Shown here: in pieces, positions 61,307 to 64,000 of the stretch
Numbering within the stretch: the first letter of the stretch is position 1
How the letters are laid out: each line of letters opens with the position of its first letter
IMG/VR virus record: IMGVR_UViG_3300040801_003393
Span: 46,539 to 110,538 of that record
DNA length: 64,000 nucleotides
Reading direction: 5' to 3' (one strand)
DNA from: a virus
Position numbers and translations under genes: made by a program
The notes under the pieces: generated by a model
The model's input: only the letters and a program-made list of their open reading frames with translations
Databases searched by the model: none
What the model was told of the DNA's origin: nothing

Positions 61307-61789
61307 TTATGAGTTATACTGTGGCCAAATTACCTGGTAAACCTGCTTTCCTTCCGTTTCTGCTGCGTTAGATGTTGCTCGAACCAATTTAACCCATGAC
61401 CAAAATGCATTGAGTTCATCTAGCTCGGCTTGTTCTTCCACCGTGTATTCACGATCATTTGCTAGATTGACTAACTCGATAGAACGAGCTAACATGTTTC
61501 TTTGCTTCCAGTCTGGTGCAACAGAATTGATGATTTCGCCGGCTTTAGCTTTAATCGCAGCAATACGACGCTCGTTTAGTGTTATGTCAACGAGATTGCT
61601 ATAATCGAGTCTGAGCTGAATGATGTTAACTGAGCGTCCGTCATCGTCCTCAGACCGGATCATACGTGGCTTTCCGTTAATAATTTCAGTTAAGTAATCT
61701 GAGGTAATTTCCATAACATCGCCCGGTTCGTCACCTTGCCAAGCAGCGTCAATTCCTTGTAGAGATAATGCTTTTTGAATTATGTTCAT
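61307..61789 (-). CDS. Putative tail-fibre assembly chaperone-like protein (160 aa)
   Basis: Contains AAIKAKAGEIINSVAPDWKQRNMLARSIEL and a C-terminal helix FWSWVKLVRATSN, a pattern frequent in small proteins that follow phage fibre genes and act in fibre assembly. AAGGA lies before the ATG; it starts 9 bases after the fibre gene. Chaperone function is inferred from position and pattern. Confidence 0.6.
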   Translation of the reverse strand: MNIIQKALSLQGIDAAWQGDEPGDVMEITSDYLTEIINGKPRMIRSEDDDGRSVNIIQLRLDYSNLVDITLNERRIAAIKAKAGEIINSVAPDWKQRNMLARSIELVNLANDREYTVEEQAELDELNAFWSWVKLVRATSNAAETEGKQVYQVIWPQYNS

Positions 61790-61798
61790 TTTTGTTCC

Positions 61799-62749
61799 TT
61801 AGTAACCCGGCTCCTCGCCTGGAGGTAGCAACGGACCACCACCATCACCTGGGTCAATATACCTTTCTTCAAAAACAATTAACGTTGCAAACCAGGCGAT
61901 ACCGGTGGTTCCTTGTTCTCTTAATCGTATAGAAACTTCGTGTGTTGATTCACCGTCGAGTTGAGGGGTCGAATCATTTAAACTAATAGTTTGGTAGATG
62001 GCAGAGCTAGGCGCAGTTAACGTGCTAACAACATACGATTCGTCGGACGTAGCTGGGTTTAGAATGTTCCCATCTAGATATAGTCTCGCAAATACTGTTC
62101 CGGCAGTTACATCTGCACTAGCAGTAACCGTCGCAAAAATATGCAACCTAGAACTTTCCTCTACTTCAATATCGGTGATGCTTAAATAGTCAGCAAATGC
62201 GCCCGACAGATTTTGACTAGCTCCCATTTGCTGGAATAATACTTGGCGGATTACTCCAGCCGAACCAACGGCTGCATCAACGTATTCTTTAATGCTTCTC
62301 TGGGTTGCTAAAATCGAATCGGAATCGTCGCCTAATGTTCCGTCATCTAAAATAGCTGTAATTGGATACCCGCCCGGCAGCGAAAGTTGATTAATGGTGG
62401 CAGTTTCGACGTGCAAGTCTCGGAACCGCTCGGTGCTGGTTCCTAGGTCAACGGTATTGTTAACCGCCGGCACTAAAATACCATCACGTAGGTACAATTG
62501 TGTTTCGGCTGCTCCAGCAACATCAACCGCAAATTGAATTTCGTTTAAATTGCCGTTAGCAAAAACGAAGTTAAAATTATCCGGAGAGGCAATTCTGGGA
62601 ACTAGCGCCCCGTTGCTAGCAGTGCCATCATGACTGTGCCCAGTTGATGCGCTAAATGCTGCTTCTACGCTATCATATTCATCATTGAAATCCTCGGCAT
62701 CAATTCTGTCTCCGGGGATTTTAGCAAAAACTCGTGTATAACCTGCCAT
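61799..62749 (-). CDS. Tail fibre protein (316 aa)
   Basis: The N-terminal attachment-type segment DRIDAEDFNDEYDSVEAAFSASTGHSHDG is typical of phage fibres. It is followed by DLGTSTERFRDLHVETATI and a KEYVDAAVGSAG helix, then a C-terminal beta-sandwich (RLHIFATVTASAD, GTVFARLYLDG) and a Pro/Gly-rich end PLLPPGEEP. AGGAG lies six bases before the ATG, with a late-like promoter and hairpin upstream. A second fibre locus, apart from the one at 20693, may widen host range. Confidence 0.75.
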   Translation of the reverse strand: MAGYTRVFAKIPGDRIDAEDFNDEYDSVEAAFSASTGHSHDGTASNGALVPRIASPDNFNFVFANGNLNEIQFAVDVAGAAETQLYLRDGILVPAVNNTVDLGTSTERFRDLHVETATINQLSLPGGYPITAILDDGTLGDDSDSILATQRSIKEYVDAAVGSAGVIRQVLFQQMGASQNLSGAFADYLSITDIEVEESSRLHIFATVTASADVTAGTVFARLYLDGNILNPATSDESYVVSTLTAPSSAIYQTISLNDSTPQLDGESTHEVSIRLREQGTTGIAWFATLIVFEERYIDPGDGGGPLLPPGEEPGY

Positions 62750-62758
62750 GCTGGCTCC

Positions 62759-62783
62759 TATATGTGCAATACATATATTTAGC
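62759..62783 (-). promoter_or_regulatory. Late-like promoter with leader hairpin for tail fibre gene
   Basis: GCTAAATA (minus strand 62783-62776) and the inverted repeat TATATGT/ACATATA (62777-62771 with 62765-62759), whose right arm overlaps the first base of AGGAG. A start near 62770 would fall in the loop and remove the left arm. Confidence 0.5.
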
Positions 62784-62795
62784 CAGATTGGCAGG

Positions 62796-63554
62796 TTATA
62801 TTTCTAGGATGAAATCCGAAACGTAGCCGGTATTTTCAAACCAATTTGGCGCACGGCGATAACCGTGTTGATTGCTAGCAACCAACGTGCCATTGAGGTC
62901 TTCCACCACTGAATGGTGAGTGTGTCCAAATAGCCAAAGTTTAACAGAACTGTCCAGAATTTGATTGTCCAGACCGCTATTGTAGAAATAGTACGAGATC
63001 TCATCTACTGAAAATCGAGGATTGGAAATTAAAACTGGTGGAAAATGCGTAACAATTACGTCTGCATCCCAGTTGATTTTGTCACGGGTGCGACGGTTAA
63101 TCTCAACCATTTGGTGAGTGCTAAAATTTCGCACGCCATGCTTGATAGCATGGAAGTCGTTGATGTTGTCCGCTACCCGCTTATTTACGAACCAGTCATT
63201 ACCGCGGAGATCGCTCCAGAGAGTGGAGCCCCAGAACTTAACACCGTCGATCTCGAGGTTATCGGTGCCAATGGCTTCGTCGAGCAGATGTACGCCGCAT
63301 TTCTTTGCAATACGATAGGCCTCGGACAGAGTTTCCTCATACTGCATACCGTAAAATTCATGGTTGCCGAGGACCCAGATTACATGCTCAGCAAGATCCT
63401 TGCGCTCTTCAAAAAACGCTTCAAGTTTGGTTTGCTGGTCAATTGTCTGCAGACTGCCAATATCGCCTGCCAGAACGCAGACGTCAGATGCAACAGTTGA
63501 TTGGTTGGGTATGCCCTTTTCGAGGTGGGCATCGCTTTGTAGATGAATTCTCAT
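62796..63554 (-). CDS. Calcineurin-like metallophosphoesterase
   Basis: A 252-residue protein with QSDAHLEKG, LAGDIGS, VLGNHEFYGMQY, VIVTHFPPV and LFGHTHHSV, a full metallophosphatase set. It differs from the PlcP-like protein and is closer to general phage and bacterial phosphoesterases of unknown substrate (nucleotides, phosphoproteins or nucleic acid ends). ATGA overlap with the upstream gene. Confidence 0.88.
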   Translation of the reverse strand: MRIHLQSDAHLEKGIPNQSTVASDVCVLAGDIGSLQTIDQQTKLEAFFEERKDLAEHVIWVLGNHEFYGMQYEETLSEAYRIAKKCGVHLLDEAIGTDNLEIDGVKFWGSTLWSDLRGNDWFVNKRVADNINDFHAIKHGVRNFSTHQMVEINRRTRDKINWDADVIVTHFPPVLISNPRFSVDEISYYFYNSGLDNQILDSSVKLWLFGHTHHSVVEDLNGTLVASNQHGYRRAPNWFENTGYVSDFILEI

Positions 63555-63919
63555 GTTTTTAACCTAGACCACATTTTTTCTTTAAGGACCTTGTCCCTAA
63601 ATTCAATCCTTTCTTCACTCTCTGGGTCACACCAGGCCCGTATGCGCTCTTTACTTCCCCACGACAATGCCGGAGCGTATTTTAATACCCACCGGGTGAT
63701 TTCCCAAAGTCGCTGACTGTTAACAGAATCCGCGTTTGAAACTGCACGGAACAAATTGTTAGTCAGCACCGCTTCAACAAACCCGCCTGGCGGCAGTCCA
63801 TCGAGCAAGTAATTCTCAAGAGTTTTCTGCGTATGTTCAGGAACACCGCTGTCGTCAAATACAAAGCTACTATCAGACTGAACGTCAATCTGAACGTCAA
63901 ATGGAACGAATTGGCTCAT
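63551..63919 (-). CDS. Hypothetical protein (122 aa)
   Basis: MSQFVPFDVQIDVQSDSSFVFDDSG, GLPPGGFVEAVLTNNLFRAVSNAD and SQRLWEITRWVLKYAPALSWGSKERIRAW. The middle LPPGGFV..NDL-like segment resembles small phage proteins whose role is unknown. Coupled by ATGA on both sides. Confidence 0.65.
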   Translation of the reverse strand: MSQFVPFDVQIDVQSDSSFVFDDSGVPEHTQKTLENYLLDGLPPGGFVEAVLTNNLFRAVSNADSVNSQRLWEITRWVLKYAPALSWGSKERIRAWCDPESEERIEFRDKVLKEKMWSRLKT

Positions 63920-64000
63920 TGCTGTTCGTTTTTAATTTTGCGAAAGTGTTTCTCGACGTAGTCCTGGACCACCTTTCGTGCGCCCTCGTAGTCCCGCGCA
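63916..64000 (-). CDS. C-terminal fragment of a gene continuing beyond the window
   Basis: The last 27 codons of a minus-strand frame (ARDYEGARKVVQDYVEKHF to the stop), ending in an ATGA overlap with the 122-residue gene. Too short to identify. Confidence 0.6.
   Translation of the reverse strand, partial: ARDYEGARKVVQDYVEKHFRKIKNEQQ

Noticed and set aside
1-64000. Prophage or mobile element hallmarks (integrase, transposase, attachment sites)
   Set aside because: None seen. The window looks like part of a lytic T4-like genome; terminase, portal and capsid genes are not in the window.

Overview
The window is part of a large T4-like (contractile-tailed) bacteriophage genome, AT-rich and densely packed, with most genes joined by ATGA, TAATG or GTGA overlaps. 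Evidence: a baseplate block in T4-like order (spike/hub, gp25, gp6, then a giant gp7-position protein), a T4-style nucleotide toolkit (thymidylate synthase, dihydrofolate reductase, dCMP deaminase, polynucleotide kinase/phosphatase), T4-type late promoter octamers (TATAAATA-like) and one phage tRNA. An outer-membrane porin gene and a PlcP/Agt-like lipid gene pair point to a Gram-negative, probably marine, proteobacterial host. The host assignment is inference.

Layout. Bases 1-23900 (+): virion genes, namely the central spike (5' end outside the window), gp25-like and gp6-like wedge proteins, a 4516-residue virion protein containing an integrin-like FG-GAP region, and fibre-like proteins. The block ends at a strong terminator, and a sigma70-type promoter starts just inside the terminator's descending arm.

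Bases 23986-39040 (+): one long, tightly coupled unit with four glycosyltransferase-like proteins, five radical SAM proteins that carry their auxiliary Fe-S (twitch/SPASM-like) cysteines in front of the barrel, small ORFs, an unrecognised 367-residue protein and a NodU/TobZ-type carbamoyltransferase. It runs tail-to-tail, with an 83-base overlap, into a minus-strand operon of DegT aminotransferase, NDP-sugar epimerase, thymidylate synthase and dihydrofolate reductase (38958-42911). Together these look like a phage pathway that builds or decorates a sugar- or peptide-containing product.

Bases 42923-52526 (-): conserved small phage genes; a VWA metallopeptidase-like protein and its MoxR-type AAA+ partner, both GC-richer than their surroundings and each with a near-consensus sigma70 promoter; a GNAT acetyltransferase; dCMP deaminase plus a porin; tRNA-Thr(UGU); a nuclease; two membrane proteins that could form a lysis module; and an IscA-type Fe-S carrier. 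A 12-bp hairpin with a late promoter in its loop covers the ribosome site of one of the membrane proteins, an arrangement known from T4 late genes.

Bases 52555-54266 (+): a two-gene insert with a PP-loop (SGGIDS) enzyme. Bases 54310-64000 (-): a complete IscU scaffold with its HscA-binding motif, many small membrane proteins, an FmdB zinc ribbon, a metacaspase with a C-terminal membrane anchor, the PlcP-like phosphoesterase and Agt-like glycosyltransferase, an HNH protein, polynucleotide kinase, a second fibre with a possible chaperone, and another calcineurin-like phosphoesterase.

The most striking theme is that five radical SAM enzymes, which need 4Fe-4S clusters, share the window with a phage IscU and a phage IscA. 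The phage may supply its own Fe-S assembly capacity. The PlcP/Agt pair, the porin and the metacaspase suggest additional direct interference with host membranes and stress physiology.
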